A stretch of DNA of 47,993 bases from Vibrio aestivus (lineage in GTDB: Bacteria; Pseudomonadota; Gammaproteobacteria; Enterobacterales; Vibrionaceae), in NCBI GenBank assembly GCA_003263845.1, contig JYJN01000055.1, positions 1-47,993 of the forward strand. The letters are read 5' to 3'. A program made the translations under genes and the position numbers. How positions within the stretch are numbered: the first letter of the stretch is position 1; the number at the start of each line of letters is the position of its first letter. Under the pieces are notes generated by a model. The model saw only the letters and a program-made list of their open reading frames with translations, had not been told where the DNA came from and did no database searches. Shown piece after piece: positions 1-12,371 of this stretch.

Positions 1-3000
1 GTCAATATTCTTACGTATACCTTCAGCAGGAGTCGTTACATGGTTACCCGCGTTATCCCAAGCGTTGACGTAGATCACTACTGCATTTTTCGGTAAGTCT
101 TCGACAGGTATCTCAAAGTATTGAGACGAGTTCGACCCATCTTCTACTCTTAAAATTTCCTCTTGGCGGTGTGAAACACGGTATATAACTCTTTCAATGC
201 CACTACCTGGACCGTCATTAATATCCAATACAAACCTCACCATACCGTCGGTTGTTGGTGACTTAGTTACGATAACACTGTCACGAATGATCGGCGCTTT
301 CCTATCGACTTGAATTGTCACTGAATCACTTGTACCTGTACCGAACGCATCTACGGCTTGAGCGGTTATCAAGAAGTTTGAGTTTTCCACACCTTCTTCA
401 ATATTTGTTGAGAATCTGATACATGAAGTCGAGCCTGAGCCGACATCGGCAGGACAAGTCGTGTCCCTAAATAAATCTACATTATTTCTTAGAGAGTATG
501 ACTTTCCATCAACCGTCACGGCAATATCAGCAATATCTGAGGAATTTGTCCCTTCATACATTTGAATCGACATATCAACATGTAACTGAGGAGAGTTAGA
601 TGCCTCACCGGAAACGGGGCTATAGATGGAGGTCGTTACGTCACCTTGAGGCTTAGCAATGGTAATGGGGTGTGGATCTGCGGTATTACCTGCTTTATCC
701 ATCAAGCCAATAACAGAATAATTCATTCGATCGCCCAAAGCTGGAAGTACATCGTTATAGCGCTCGTCAAAATCACATTCAACTAAAGAGCCACCAGCGC
801 CTCTACATTGTGTTGGCGTTAGCTCACCATGTCCTTGCTCACGTCTCAATCTAGGGAATGACGCCTCTGTAATATCAACACCAGATAATTCGTCACCAAA
901 TTTAAGCGAGAAACTAATCCTTTTATCGTCGCCGCTGTAGTAAAACGTTTCCGCCACTCAAATAAAAGATGTCGTCTTCTTCAACTGTAGGTGGATCGAC
1001 ATCCATCATCGCGAATGTAAATCTTTGAACCGTTTGCTTTTCATTTTGACCTCTAGTACGTGTAATCAACGTTACTGGCGCATCTTTGAAGCTACGATCT
1101 GAGGTTACTGCACAACTGTATGGCAAGGTCGGATTATCTACCGTGAATACGCGTAACTCCAACCACCTCCCTCATCAGGATCTGGCACGACATCTTCTGA
1201 CGGGTAACTGTCTCGAACCCAGCACTCTAAATCACGTACGCTACCTTCCCCTACTACTTCAAACTCTACGTCCAATGTTTTTCCTGAAATATAGTTTTGG
1301 AAAATTGGCGGGTTGGTAATTCGTAGCGCAACTCCCTCACGTTGAACGCTAAGTGTTTCGTTGTGAGTTCCAGGTTTACGATCATCTTGGTTTGTTGCAC
1401 GGGCTTGGTTAAATACACGAATGGTTACTGTATATGGACCGTCTTCAATGATATCAGAGGCGAATAGTGTAGCTTTCCACGTATTTTCTTGGCCAGACTC
1501 ACTAAAGTTAAGACTATTGTCGTTGTATGTTGCCTCAATACTCGATACACCACTAGGATCATCAACAACTAACGTATACACGATGTCCTGATCGTCAATG
1601 ATCGTGTTGCCTACAATTGGTGTTCCATCTGCATACTCTTTCGTCACCGTTATATTCGGTCGTGTATTCAATATGTTAAGAACAATAGGCTCACTTGTCT
1701 CACCATAGTTTCCACGTATATCTCTTGCCGCAAGTTTGACGTAATGTACACCATCAGTCAGATTATCGAGTGCTAGTTTAAGATCATCAGGTTTGGTTCC
1801 ATCACCACCAGCCTCGGAATCAAAAACCCAATAACGCACTGATTCTTTATTAACACCCACAGTCGAAGAAACACCGGTTTCATCAAGATCATAAGCATCA
1901 ATATCAAATACATAGTTCCCTAAATAGTAGTATGAGTCCGAGTGACCTCTAAGCGACAACGTCGGACCTTCTCTATCGATAAATACGTTATTTGATGCAG
2001 TAGGGGTTTCAAATCCATGTATATCTCTTGCAACGACGTACAGTCGAGTTTCAATAGAACCTTCTTGCAGTAGAATTTTGCTCGTATCGATAGGGTCAAG
2101 GGACATAGTGAATGCGTTATCTGGATCGATATTAGTCGTCGACTTAATAATTTCGTCATTACCTTCTTGATAAAGCGCGACATAATCAACCCCAGAATCA
2201 TCCTTAACCGAATCAAAACGGACTTCGAATGAAGGGCCTAAAACACGACTTCCCTCAGAGGTTGTATCTCGAACCCAAGGCTCAGACATCTTAACTTCCG
2301 GCCCTTTGTTATCAACATAGAACTCAATGGTTCCTGGCGCACTACGATTAGGTGGGAATGCGCTATCGCTGGCCGTTACTTTGAAGATGTTACTAGCACC
2401 ATATTTGAAGCTATCGGCAATTAACTGGACTTGCACATTAGGCTGTTCTCCCAAAAGATATGGTGACGAGCAGCTCTCCTCTTCAGGGTTACATGCTTCC
2501 AAAGGTGTCCATCCCCCATCTCCGATACGCAACTCTACCGCAACCTCACTACCAGGCTCAAATTCCCCCAGTTCACAACAGGTGTCCAAATCGAATTTCC
2601 ACCCAGACGATTTCCAAGCACCTCACTCTCGATGACAGGAGGTTCTGAGTCGATGCGGATATTGAATCTTGGAGCATCTGTCGTACTTGCTGTGACTTCG
2701 TTGCCAAGATTATCAACTGCAGTAACCACAACTTGCCAGTCCCCGTCCTCCGGATAAATAACATCGCGACCACCGGTGCAGTTCTCAACACATAGATTAA
2801 GCTGGAATCCTGCATTATTGTTAACGGCAAAGTCTTCGGGTATGTAAGGTACCGTCTCGCCAGTCAACTGGGAGAACAACACACCTCTTGATTCAATAAC
2901 ATCTCCCACATCGTCGAAAATGTTGAATGTTAGAGTATGGTTGAAGTTCGCATTCAGATACGTAGTGTCAGGGATTGGATTGCCCTCATTATCTTTTGGT

Positions 3001-6000
3001 GGGATGTACTCCACTCTCGGGTAATCGTTATCAACGTGATATGAGATGATATAAGGATCCTCTCCTTCATATCCGTGTGAATTCCCCTGCCCATCCATGG
3101 CTGATACATGGATGGCAAATTCCAACATGTTTTCAAAACTTTGAGTGTTTAATGTAAAGTTATAAAACTTCTGAAAATAAGTACTTGAAGATGGGTCGTA
3201 AACAATATCGACATCAGCTGGCTTAGGGTTATGTGGATCGTCGCTACTAAACCAAAATGGAACATTCAAGGGTTGATATTCACCATGTTCAACGATGCCA
3301 GATGGGTCATCTAACGACAATCTAGAGCCAACTTCACCGGCGATATAAATCTTGTTACCAACCTGATATGACCTACCATAGACTAAATCGAGTGATACAT
3401 TCGGTGCACTTTTATCAATGCTCTCGCCTTCACTATCAAAGATAGGGTCATTGCCAAGGCTTGGCATTGCCAAGGCAATATCATCCGCATATAGCTGAGC
3501 AATATGAGCCTCGATGCCATAGACTTCGGTTAAAATTTGATAATAACGTTCCGCTAAATCCGCTCGGTATGTACGTTGTGAAAATACATAACCATCATAG
3601 TTGATCTGTCCATTTCTCCCTGTCCCGTTCGCTTTGCCATCATTGCTAAAGTCGTCATAGAAACCACGGGCAAAGTCTACCGAATTAAAACGAGGTGCCT
3701 GCTTTGCTAAATCAACAATAGCTTCGAGTAAGAATCGATGTTGGTAGTCTACGCTTGGGTTAGCCGGAATTGGGTACAAACGCAAAACTTCATTCGTCGC
3801 ATAAGGCGTATCAGTAGGGTCAAAGCCAAAGAAAGACTGGTTACCATCAGAAAGTGCGCGTTTTACATCATTCAGATAGGCGTTCGCGGTGGCACTGTTT
3901 TTACTACCCGAAGCGGTAGAATTCCACAAATAGTCAAACAAACCCGTGTGGTAGGTAGAAAGTTCATTAATGAAAACAGTTTGCGAACCATTAAGTGGGA
4001 AGTAAGCACCAAAGTTAGCGCCAGAGAAATCCACATTTGTACGTGCATCTTGGTTATCTTCCCAATTGTAGTAATACGGAGCTCTATCAGGATGTGACTC
4101 CAATCTAACCCGCATAAATTCGTAATTGAGCATGTCCGTTGTCAAGGAACAAGACGCCAAATCTAGGGCTGGATTACCGCCAGTTTCATTAAGTTGCCTT
4201 GTGGTACAGCTTACTAATGGCGTGAAGTCACCATTAGCACTTAAACCTTCTAGCCTTGCCGTTGCATTTACAAAAGGTGTCGTAACAGTGATGGTTGGAA
4301 GATCAAACGTACTTCTGAAGTAGACTTGTTCAGTCTTGCTCACGTTATCCGACTCATCAATCGTCTTGATCACCAGCTTTTGGCCGCTGTTCTCGGAGAC
4401 ACTTCTGAAGTTATCGCCTAATATTTCACGAACAAATGGGACATAGTAGACAATCTCATTAACTCGTTCGCCTGAGTCATCAATGGTTTCATGGGGAATT
4501 AAAGCTTCTGAATTATCAGTCGAAGCCACGGTTGAAGTAGTTTTGATCAGTCCATAATCACCGTCATTGTTCGTACTCACGTAGTATTCGACAACCAACC
4601 TTAATTTGTCTGCTGGAGAGCCAATGACACTCTCACCATGAGGGTCACTTACTACAACCCTCACGTAAGGAATACGGTTTTCATTCAGTAAATTAGAATT
4701 GAAGTGACGAAAATCGGCTTCAGGAATCGTTGGTTTTAGACCATTTGCCGCATAGGAATAATCGATTTTTAAGTAGTTATTTGCTGTTTTTACGGTTTCT
4801 TCCGTGTAAGTGTATTGGCTATACTCGGCTTCGATCGTTGTTCTATCCCCTTCACCACTTACCTCAACATACATCATATTGCCATTAGGAAATGAAAGAA
4901 GTACTTCCGGGTCTGTATCATCACGACTGACAGTAAATAACTCTTTGCCTACATTCCCTTGGGTGTCCTCAGCGGAAATTTCAAACTGCGTTTGAGAAGC
5001 GAATTCCTCAGTACTATATGACTTCATAAACTCACATTGACTACCAACCTCAACCGAGATATGCGTACAGTCTACAGGCTCAGGAAGACCACCTCGAAAG
5101 ATTACTTCGACTTTAGTGATATCTTGAGACTCTTCTTTCACCACCCCATGCAGAACGTAATTTTCAGCTGTATTGTTTATTGTTGTCGCTGATTTTATTT
5201 CGATAACAGGGGCTAGGTTATCCCACTCGAAGTTCAACACATCCCCATCGTTATTAGACGATGATGTCTTGTTACCCAATACGTCCTCGGCATAAACGAC
5301 AACACGAGCATCTGTAACGTTTGAAGCATTGTTTTCATAGTCATGATCAGCGTTGTCGACCGCTTTGGTGTTGATCTTTACATGAATATTCGAAACGCGG
5401 GCGCCTCGCTCAAAATCGTCCAACATGATTTCACAGTAACCAGCACCGCTAGTAATATTTGTCGGACAGACAAATTCTTCAGACCAGGTTCCATGAGATT
5501 TAAACTGCAGGTAGGCACTCACTTCATGAACACCAATTTCATCTGTAATCTGAACATCAATTTTGTCTGTGTTAGCTAGAACCGCCGAGTCAGTTCTCAC
5601 AGCCACTGGCGCATCTGTATCGATTGGGATCTCGTCTCGTGGAGGAACAGCTCCGCCACTTCCACTGCCTGTACCCAATGAATTGATTTGGTTACTAAAT
5701 TCGACATAGTCTGTCGCGGGAGTGCCCGATAAGTTAAGACTAGGGTCATTCACAACCACCAGCACATGTTGAGCGAGACCATTGGTGTATATGTCGCTTG
5801 TCACTAACTGTTGACCAAACGTTAGCGGAGATTGAAACCCAGTCGATTGATTGACTTCGCGACCATTGAGTTGACCATCTGAGCTAATATCTCGGTATTG
5901 AATATCAGCCAGATTAAATGATGTATAGACGTTATCTGAGTTGCCGTGCGCATTAATCAAATCATACGCATACGACGAGTAGGCGGTAAGTAGCGCACCA

Positions 6001-6583
6001 TATTTATGGCCGGGGGATGCAAAACTACTTTGACCACCGCGTGTGATATCGATTGGCCACGTTGTTTTAACATTAAAACCGTACATCGAATCAATCGATG
6101 CCTGGGCTTGTTCGATTGCCGTTGCACCCGCAGTACCATTCGCAATTTTATACTTTGCTAAGCCCGCTGCCATATTGGTTAGCGGAGTGATCATTACATC
6201 GTGGCTATACCCCTCCGAAAAGTTCATCACGGTATCCAAACGTAAGGATTTACCATTACTTTCCGATACAGCTTCGCCAGTAAGAGGGTCAACGTAAGCC
6301 CCCCTTGAGCACTCACAAGTAACGGGCGAGAACTAGACTGAATCTGTGTAGAATAATTACCAAATGCATCGGTTGTGGTTTGAGCAAGTAACTTACCCAC
6401 ATTGCCGTTATCGTATTCCCAAATATAGACGGTAGCACCTGATACCGGAGCGTCATACACATTACCCGTAATGGTGCCCTGTTGGCGAGAAGGGGGATCT
6501 TTTCGATCATCACTTTCGCTATCGCCACCGCAACCAGCTAGCAATGCGAAAATAAATAGTATAAATATTTTGAATATATTCAT
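1..6583 (-). CDS. Giant Ig-like repeat surface lipoprotein, C-terminus beyond the window, frameshifted
   Basis: The start chosen is the Met opening a lipoprotein signal peptide (hydrophobic run, then lipobox LLAGC and GGDSESDD), 12 codons inside the longest frame. Residues about 35-95 resemble a carboxypeptidase-regulatory-like fold (GTITGNVYDAPVSGATVYI). Next comes a helical stretch with MITPLTNMAAGLAKY, then many repeats of Ig-like or cadherin-like type marked by phrases such as DTDAPV, DNLAPVIEI, VDNKGPEV and DREGPTL, alternating with AxDxxGN. Reading continues to base 1 in frame, so more than 2,190 residues are encoded. Four single-base breaks occur at about 6302 (six-C run), 2578 (five-C run), 1160 and 948; sequence on both sides is continuous in sense, so they look like read errors. 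It probably sits on the outer membrane as an adhesin or matrix protein. The function is not recognised. Confidence 0.75.
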
Positions 6584-6849
6584 TTGGTCAACTACACATC
6601 TATAAGTGAAATTTTCCAAAGATTATATTTGCAGCAACCATTTTCTCAATATGGCATATTTCTTCGTATTTCAGTCAAAATAACCATCTAATATCTTCAT
6701 ATAGCAAACACTTAAATTTACTACTACTCATTTCAATTTAAATGATAGTCACTTGCCCTGTTTTTTGATTTTGTAGAAATAGTTTTTTTTCATTTTTTTA
6801 ATCGCTGTTACACTATATTCTCATTCGTAGCCCTTGTTAAGACTCTCAC

Positions 6850-7842
6850 ATGCTGCTGATTTTAAAGAATCACTTATACAAAAATGATACTGAAAGTAGA
6901 AACGTCTGGTTTCTACTTTCTATAGTATTACTTCTACTTGTATGTGTATTTATTTATAGCAATCGATATTCCCCTAATAATACAGTAGATAAAACACCTA
7001 TACTTAATGTCGAAATGACCACTTCAAGCAACGATAGTAACGGCATTTCACCATCTAACGTAGGCCAAGAGAAAGCTGGACAAGTCAATTATTCCTTTAT
7101 CTCCTCTGCGATCGATGCTGGAATATCAAATATTGCGCTATTACAGATCATTGAACATTCTCAAGACAAATTTAATTTGCTCTCCTCATCAATTCGCAGT
7201 GGGTGGTTTGCCGCTAATACTAACGCCAAAAATACGTCCTCATTCTTGTACATAGACAATGACCAAGAATTCTTCTTCTACAAAGTCAATGATGATTTGA
7301 TCCTCGATCAGTTTGGCGAGCCATACGGAAGTTTGAGTGGCTTACCAACACCTACCCACGAACAGTACCGCATTACCTCTCACTTTGCCGAGGCTAGACT
7401 TCATCCTGTCACCAACCGAGTTCAGCCACATAGAGGTACGGACTACGCTACTCCTATAGGCACGGAGGTATTATCTGTCATGTCAGGGAAAGTTATCGCA
7501 TCGCGTTACGACCGAGTCGCTGGCCACTACATCACAATCGGACATTCCAATAATATGATGACTCGTTACTTGCATTTGTCTGAACGAAATGTTCGAAAGG
7601 GTGACTTTGTTAGTAAAGGTGACATTATCGGTAAAAGTGGTAATAGTGGGCGTACAACTGGGCCTCACCTTCACTTTGAGTTACACATTGCAGGCGAAGC
7701 GGTCGACGCCCATGCCAAACATTTATTGGCTTTTCACGATGTCGACACCGAACACCGTTTACGGGCAAGCAAAGCCTACGAACATCTCCACGCAGCCATT
7801 CGTGAGAAGAGGTTGAGTGAAATGGCGTTAGCTTCACAGTAA
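6850..7842 (+). CDS. M23 family metallopeptidase, membrane anchored
   Basis: A 330-residue protein with an N-terminal membrane anchor (residues about 20-40, FLLSIVLLLLVCVFIY), a linker of about 130 residues, and a C-terminal LytM/M23 domain at about 175-290. The zinc-site motifs are visible: HRGTDYA (HxxxD) and HLHFEL (HxH), together with GKSGNSGRTTGPH. M23 enzymes cut peptide crosslinks in peptidoglycan, and the fold is that of endopeptidases such as MepM and the Vibrio Shy proteins. I do not assign a specific family member. It is transcribed divergently from the giant lipoprotein across a 266-bp AT-rich gap that must hold both promoters. The ATG has no strong Shine-Dalgarno. The downstream terminator is shared with yfbV. 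Confidence 0.88.
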   Translation: MLLILKNHLYKNDTESRNVWFLLSIVLLLLVCVFIYSNRYSPNNTVDKTPILNVEMTTSSNDSNGISPSNVGQEKAGQVNYSFISSAIDAGISNIALLQIIEHSQDKFNLLSSSIRSGWFAANTNAKNTSSFLYIDNDQEFFFYKVNDDLILDQFGEPYGSLSGLPTPTHEQYRITSHFAEARLHPVTNRVQPHRGTDYATPIGTEVLSVMSGKVIASRYDRVAGHYITIGHSNNMMTRYLHLSERNVRKGDFVSKGDIIGKSGNSGRTTGPHLHFELHIAGEAVDAHAKHLLAFHDVDTEHRLRASKAYEHLHAAIREKRLSEMALASQ

Positions 7843-7901
7843 CTTACCCATTCGAGTAAGTTTGAAACAGGAGGCATTCAAACGAAATGCCATAGCAGAA
7901 A

Positions 7902-7928
7902 AAAGGCCTATACACTGTATAGGCCTTT
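7902..7928. terminator. Bidirectional terminator between the M23 gene and yfbV
   Basis: An 11-bp perfect inverted repeat (AAAGGCCTATA / TATAGGCCTTT) with a 5-base loop lies between the convergent 3' ends. It has A-rich sequence on the left and T-rich on the right, so it can serve both strands. Confidence 0.85.
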
Positions 7929-7957
7929 CCGTTTCCAAATTAATATAGACGTGAGCT

Positions 7958-8410
7958 TTAAAACCAACGTTCTAGTGCAGATTTATCGAGCTGTCTAAAA
8001 GCACGGTTCAAAATCTGGGCAAGCTCTTTGTAGCGGGGTTTCGCCTTCATAGGTTCGAGCGCAAAACCTGATTCAACAATTTTCTGATGAAGCTCGCGAT
8101 ACCAACCCGCCAGAGAGGGCGGTAATTGTGCATTGGCGCGATTACCTAACCACCACATTCCTTGAACTGGCAAACTAATGGCGAATAACGCAATGATAAC
8201 GGCTTGAGGCATAGCATTTGGGTTTTGAAACGCCAATTGAGTAAGAACGCTGATAGCTGCAATAGCGGGCATCACCTTGATGCCGAACTTGGTTGCTTTA
8301 ATGATGCGCTGTTCTGGGAAAAGAAGGTTGAGCTCTTTTCGCATCGGCCAAGTATCCATGTACTTTTGTCCATCTTTCAAGCTATGGACTAATCCCACTT
8401 TATTGTTCAT
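7958..8410 (-). CDS. yfbV: UPF0208 membrane protein YfbV
   Basis: A 150-residue protein opening [19 protein letters not shown], with two hydrophobic helices at about residues 47-85, the second containing [12 protein letters not shown]. It ends in a soluble tail [15 protein letters not shown]. Length and sequence match the YfbV family. In E. coli YfbV is reported to limit the influence of MatP outside the Ter macrodomain. The divergent arrangement with ackA is the same as in E. coli, which supports the call. It is transcribed away from ackA across a 359-bp gap. Confidence 0.93.
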   Translation of the reverse strand: MNNKVGLVHSLKDGQKYMDTWPMRKELNLLFPEQRIIKATKFGIKVMPAIAAISVLTQLAFQNPNAMPQAVIIALFAISLPVQGMWWLGNRANAQLPPSLAGWYRELHQKIVESGFALEPMKAKPRYKELAQILNRAFRQLDKSALERWF

Positions 8411-8769
8411 ACGACTCTCTCACTTTCAAAACGGGCAAACGCTAAAAATTAGTTGAATCTTTCAACTTATCGCGTAAAAAATTGACGAAAGATAATATTC
8501 TTTCAAAAATTTTTTGTTATATTTACCTATTATCGCTATCCTTTGCGCACCCTCAATCTCATTGTTGCTGTTATTTACAAATTACGCAACTTTGTGATGA
8601 TTTCTGCAAGGATTGCATAGGTTGCTTTCAAGGTAAAGCAGCGTCTCACTATATGGAAATAGACGTTTTTTTGACCAAGAGTAGTATGTTCTATACTGGA
8701 TTGAACTATTCTTGAGATTAATTTTCATCCTTACTGATAATTTGTCAGTCGAATAACAGGTAGTCACAC
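8411..8769. other. Intergenic region between yfbV and ackA
   Basis: This 359-bp AT-rich stretch separates the divergent yfbV and ackA starts and must contain both promoters. A 77-codon open frame on the plus strand (8482-8715) is not supported: no ribosome site, no recognisable domain, and Cys-rich low-complexity composition. I see no RNA gene and no operator I can name. Confidence 0.5.
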
Positions 8770-9966
8770 ATGTCTAAGCTAGTTTTAGTTTTAAACTGCG
8801 GTAGTTCTTCTCTTAAATTCGCTATTGTTGATGCAGACAACGGCGATGAGCACCTAACAGGTCTTGCTGAATGTCTTCACCTTCCAGAAGCTCGTATCAA
8901 GTGGAAACTTGATGGCAAGCACGAAGCACAGCTAGGTGATGGTGCTGCTCACGATCAAGCGCTATCATTCATTGTTGAAACTATTCTTGCTTCTAAGCCA
9001 GAACTTGCAGAGCAACTAAAAGCAATCGGTCACCGTGTTGTACACGGCGGTGAGAAGTTCACTAAGTCTGTTCTTATCGATGACGAAGTACTAAAAGGTA
9101 TCGAAGATTGTGCAACTCTAGCACCTCTTCATAACCCAGCGGCTATCGTTGGTATTAAGGCTGCTCAAAAAGCATTCCCTAGCCTGCAAAATTCAGCAGT
9201 ATTTGACACTGCATTCCACCAAACAATGCCAGAAGAAGCGTACCTATACGCACTTCCATACAACCTTTACAAAGAGCACGGTATCCGTCGCTACGGCATG
9301 CACGGTACTTCTCACCTATTCATCGCTCGTGAAGTTGCTGAACGTCTAGGTAAGCCAGTTGAAGAAGTGAACATCATTAACTGTCACCTAGGTAACGGTG
9401 CATCTGTTTGTGCTATCAAAAACGGTCAATCTGTAGATACTTCAATGGGTCTTACTCCACTAGAAGGTCTAGTAATGGGTACTCGCTCTGGTGACATTGA
9501 TCCTGCGATCATCTTCCACCTACACGACGCTCTAGGTTACTCAGTTGAGCAAATCAACAACATGCTAACTAAAGAGTCTGGCCTAATGGGTCTAACTGAA
9601 GTAACACCTGACTGTCGTTACATCGAAGATAACTTCGGTAAAGAAGAAGCAGCAACTCGCGCAATGGACGTGATGACTCGTCGCCTAGCGAAATACGTAG
9701 CTGGCTACACTGCAACTCTTGACGGCCGTCTAGACGCTATCGTATTCACTGGTGGTATCGGTGAGAACGGCGCCCCAATCCGTGAGAAAGTACTAGATCG
9801 TCTAAGCATCTTCGGAATCGAAGTTGACGGCGAAGCTAACCTTAAAGCACGCTTCGGCGGCGAAGGTGTGATCACGACTGCAGACAGCCGCATCCCAGCG
9901 ATGGTTGTTTCAACTAACGAAGAGTTAGTGATTGCAGAAGATACTGCTCGCCTAGCAGGTCTTTAA
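8770..9966 (+). CDS. ackA: Acetate kinase AckA
   Basis: A 398-residue cytoplasmic enzyme that interconverts acetyl phosphate plus ADP with acetate plus ATP. Family signatures are clear: [10 protein letters not shown] at the N-terminus (phosphate-binding), [10 protein letters not shown] near residue 88, [39 protein letters not shown] and FTGGIGENG. Length equals the usual 400 or so residues. Codon use is strongly biased toward highly expressed genes. It is followed by pta, but a strong terminator lies between them, so full readthrough is not assured and pta may have its own promoter. The ATG follows AACAGGTAGTCAC. Confidence 0.98.
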   Translation: MSKLVLVLNCGSSSLKFAIVDADNGDEHLTGLAECLHLPEARIKWKLDGKHEAQLGDGAAHDQALSFIVETILASKPELAEQLKAIGHRVVHGGEKFTKSVLIDDEVLKGIEDCATLAPLHNPAAIVGIKAAQKAFPSLQNSAVFDTAFHQTMPEEAYLYALPYNLYKEHGIRRYGMHGTSHLFIAREVAERLGKPVEEVNIINCHLGNGASVCAIKNGQSVDTSMGLTPLEGLVMGTRSGDIDPAIIFHLHDALGYSVEQINNMLTKESGLMGLTEVTPDCRYIEDNFGKEEAATRAMDVMTRRLAKYVAGYTATLDGRLDAIVFTGGIGENGAPIREKVLDRLSIFGIEVDGEANLKARFGGEGVITTADSRIPAMVVSTNEELVIAEDTARLAGL

Positions 9967-9973
9967 TTGATTT

Positions 9974-10010
9974 AGCTAGCAAGCGAAATATACGCTTGCT
10001 AGCTTTTTTA
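9974..10010 (+). terminator. Rho-independent terminator between ackA and pta
   Basis: A 12-bp inverted repeat (AGCTAGCAAGCG / CGCTTGCTAGCT) with a 7-base loop is followed by TTTTTT. It sits 7 bp after the ackA stop and 105 bp before pta, so it should uncouple or attenuate pta expression relative to ackA. Confidence 0.85.
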
Positions 10011-10114
10011 TTTAAGGGGCTCAACTCCTATTCCGTATTGCGCGACTTATTCGTATAGCAACCCCTTGGAATAAGCAGTTGGGCTTTTATTTCATATAGT
10101 TAAAGGTACTACGA

Positions 10115-12278
10115 ATGTCCCGTACTATCATGCTTATCCCTACTAGCGCAGGCGTTGGCCTAACAAGCGTTAGCATGGGTGTTCTTCGCGCAATGGAGCG
10201 CAAAGGCGTTAAAGTTTCTTTCTACAAACCAATCGCTCAACCACGTAGCGGCGGTGACCAGCCAGATCTCACTTCAACTATTGTTGGCACTAACAGCGAT
10301 ATGAAGATCGGCACACCAGTAGAAATGTCTGTTACTGAAAGCCTAATCGGTAACGACAACATGGATGAGCTACTAGAGACAGTTGTAGAGCGTTACAACC
10401 AAATCAACAAAGACGCAGACGTAACGCTAATCGAAGGCCTGGTTCCTACTCGTAAGCACCCATTTGCTAACCAGTTAAATGCTGAAATTGCAGCGACTCT
10501 AGGTGCAGAAATCGTACTGGTTGCGACGCCTGGTAACGACAACCCAGCACAACTAAAAGAGCGCATTGAAGTTGCATGTTCTAACTTCGGTGGCACTAAG
10601 AACAAAAACATTTCAGGTGTTATCATCAACAAGCTAAATGCTCCTGTTGATGAAGCTGGCCGTACTCGTCCAGACCTATCAGAAATCTTCGACGAAGCAG
10701 ACAGCGCACAACAAAACGAGATGAAGGTGATGGAAATCTTCAACTCTAGCCCAATCCGTGTTCTTGGTTGTGTACCTTGGAGCATCGACCTAATCGCAAC
10801 TCGCGCGGTTGACATGGCGAAGCACCTGCAAGCAGATATCATCAACGAAGGTGACATCAGCACGCGTCGTATTAAGAGCATCACTTTCTGTGCGCGCTCT
10901 CTACCACACATGATCGAGCACTTTAAGCCTGGCTCACTACTCGTGACTTCGGCTGACCGCCCTGACGTTATCGTTGCCGCTTCTCTAGCAGCAATGAACG
11001 GTGTGGAAATCGGTGCAATCTTGCTAACTGGTGGCTACGACATGCCAGAGCAAATCATCGATCTTTGTAAGCCAGCGTTTGACACTGGCCTGCCTATCAT
11101 CAAGGCGCAAGGTAACACTTGGCAGACTTCTTTGAACCTTCAAAGCTTCAACCTTGAAGTTCCTGCAGATGACAAAGAGCGTATCGAGTTCATCAACGAG
11201 CACGTTGCTGGCCACATTGATGGCAACTGGATCGAGTCTATGACAGAGGGCACTGAGAAGTCTCGTCGTCTAAGCCCACCAGCATTCCGTTACCAGCTAA
11301 CTGAATTTGCACGTAAAGCCGCTAAGCGTATCGTTCTTCCAGAGGGTGATGAGCCACGTACTGTTAAGGCCGCTTCTATCTGTGCTGAGCGCGGTATCGC
11401 AGAATGTGTGCTTCTTGGTAACCCAGAAGAGATCAAAACGTGTTGCCGCTCAGCAAGGTGTTGAACTAGGTGCAGGCGTAACTATCATCGATTCTGACAA
11501 GGTTCGTGAAAACTACGTTGCTCGTTTAGTTGAGCTACGCGGTGCGAAAGGCATGACTGAAGTTGTTGCTCGTGAGAAGCTACAAGATTCAGTATTCCTA
11601 GGCACAATGATGCTAGAGAACGATGAAGTGGACGGCCTAGTTTCTGGTGCGGTTCATACCACAGCGAACACTATCGTTCCTCCGTTCCAAATCATCAAGA
11701 CTGCACCTGATGCGTCTATCGTATCTTCTGTATTCTTCATGCTGCTACCTGACCAAGTACTGGTTTACGGTGACTGTGCGATCAACCCAGATCCAACAGC
11801 GGAACAGCTTGCTGAAATCGCTATCCAATCTGCTGATTCTGCAGCAGCCTTCGGTATCGACCCACGCGTTGCTATGATCTCATACTCTACTGGTGAATCA
11901 GGTAAGGGTGCAGACGTAGATAAAGTACGTGAAGCAACGAAACTAGCGAAAGAGAAGCGTCCTGATCTTATCATCGACGGTCCTCTTCAGTACGACGCGG
12001 CAATCATGGAAAACGTAGCGGCTTCTAAAGCGCCGAACTCTCCAGTTGCAGGTAAAGCGACAGTATTCGTATTCCCAGATCTAAACACGGGTAACACGAC
12101 TTACAAAGCGGTACAGCGTTCAGCAGACCTAGTCTCTATCGGTCCAATGCTTCAGGGTATGCGTAAGCCTGTAAACGACCTGTCTCGCGGCGCTCTAGTC
12201 GACGACATCGTTTACACAGTAGCACTAACTGCAATCCAAGCAGACCAAGCTGAAAAAGCAGAGAAAGTAGTTAACTAA
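10115..12278 (+). CDS. pta: Phosphate acetyltransferase Pta (one apparent frameshift)
   Basis: Pta converts acetyl-CoA plus phosphate to acetyl phosphate and CoA, partnering AckA. The N-terminal part starts [22 protein letters not shown] and carries the P-loop-like and DRTGG-type regulatory regions. The C-terminal catalytic PTA/PTB domain begins near [19 protein letters not shown] and includes [13 protein letters not shown] and [17 protein letters not shown]. The frame breaks at 11435-11438, where a run of four A should be three: EEIK then continues as [13 protein letters not shown] in the next frame. Correcting this gives about 720 residues, the normal length for the long Pta class. The break is almost certainly a sequence error, since both halves are intact and codon bias is high throughout. 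Confidence 0.95.
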
Positions 12279-12303
12279 TCTCCGCTTAAACAAGCTCTAA
12301 AAG

Positions 12304-12350
12304 AAAGCCCTAGATTCACTTCTTCAAGTTGAAAGTGTTTAGGGCTTTTT
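12304..12350 (+). terminator. Terminator after pta
   Basis: AAGCCCTA pairs with TAGGGCTT around an internal imperfect stem (CACTT / AAGTG), followed by TTTTTGTTTTT. It lies 26 bp past the pta stop and may also serve the convergent reductase gene. Confidence 0.75.
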
Positions 12351-12371
12351 GTTTTTGGGTAAAATCAGACT

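Noticed and set aside
6296..6308. Six-C tract in the lipoprotein gene as a phase-variation switch
   Set aside because: Many unrelated genes in this window are broken the same way, so sequence error is the simpler cause. Kept only as a remote option.
8482..8715. 77-codon frame in the yfbV-ackA gap
   Set aside because: No ribosome site or domain, low-complexity Cys/Tyr-rich peptide, and it occupies the promoter region of ackA.
10393..10911. Long minus-strand frame inside pta
   Set aside because: Shadow of the strongly codon-biased pta gene; no motif and no start signal.
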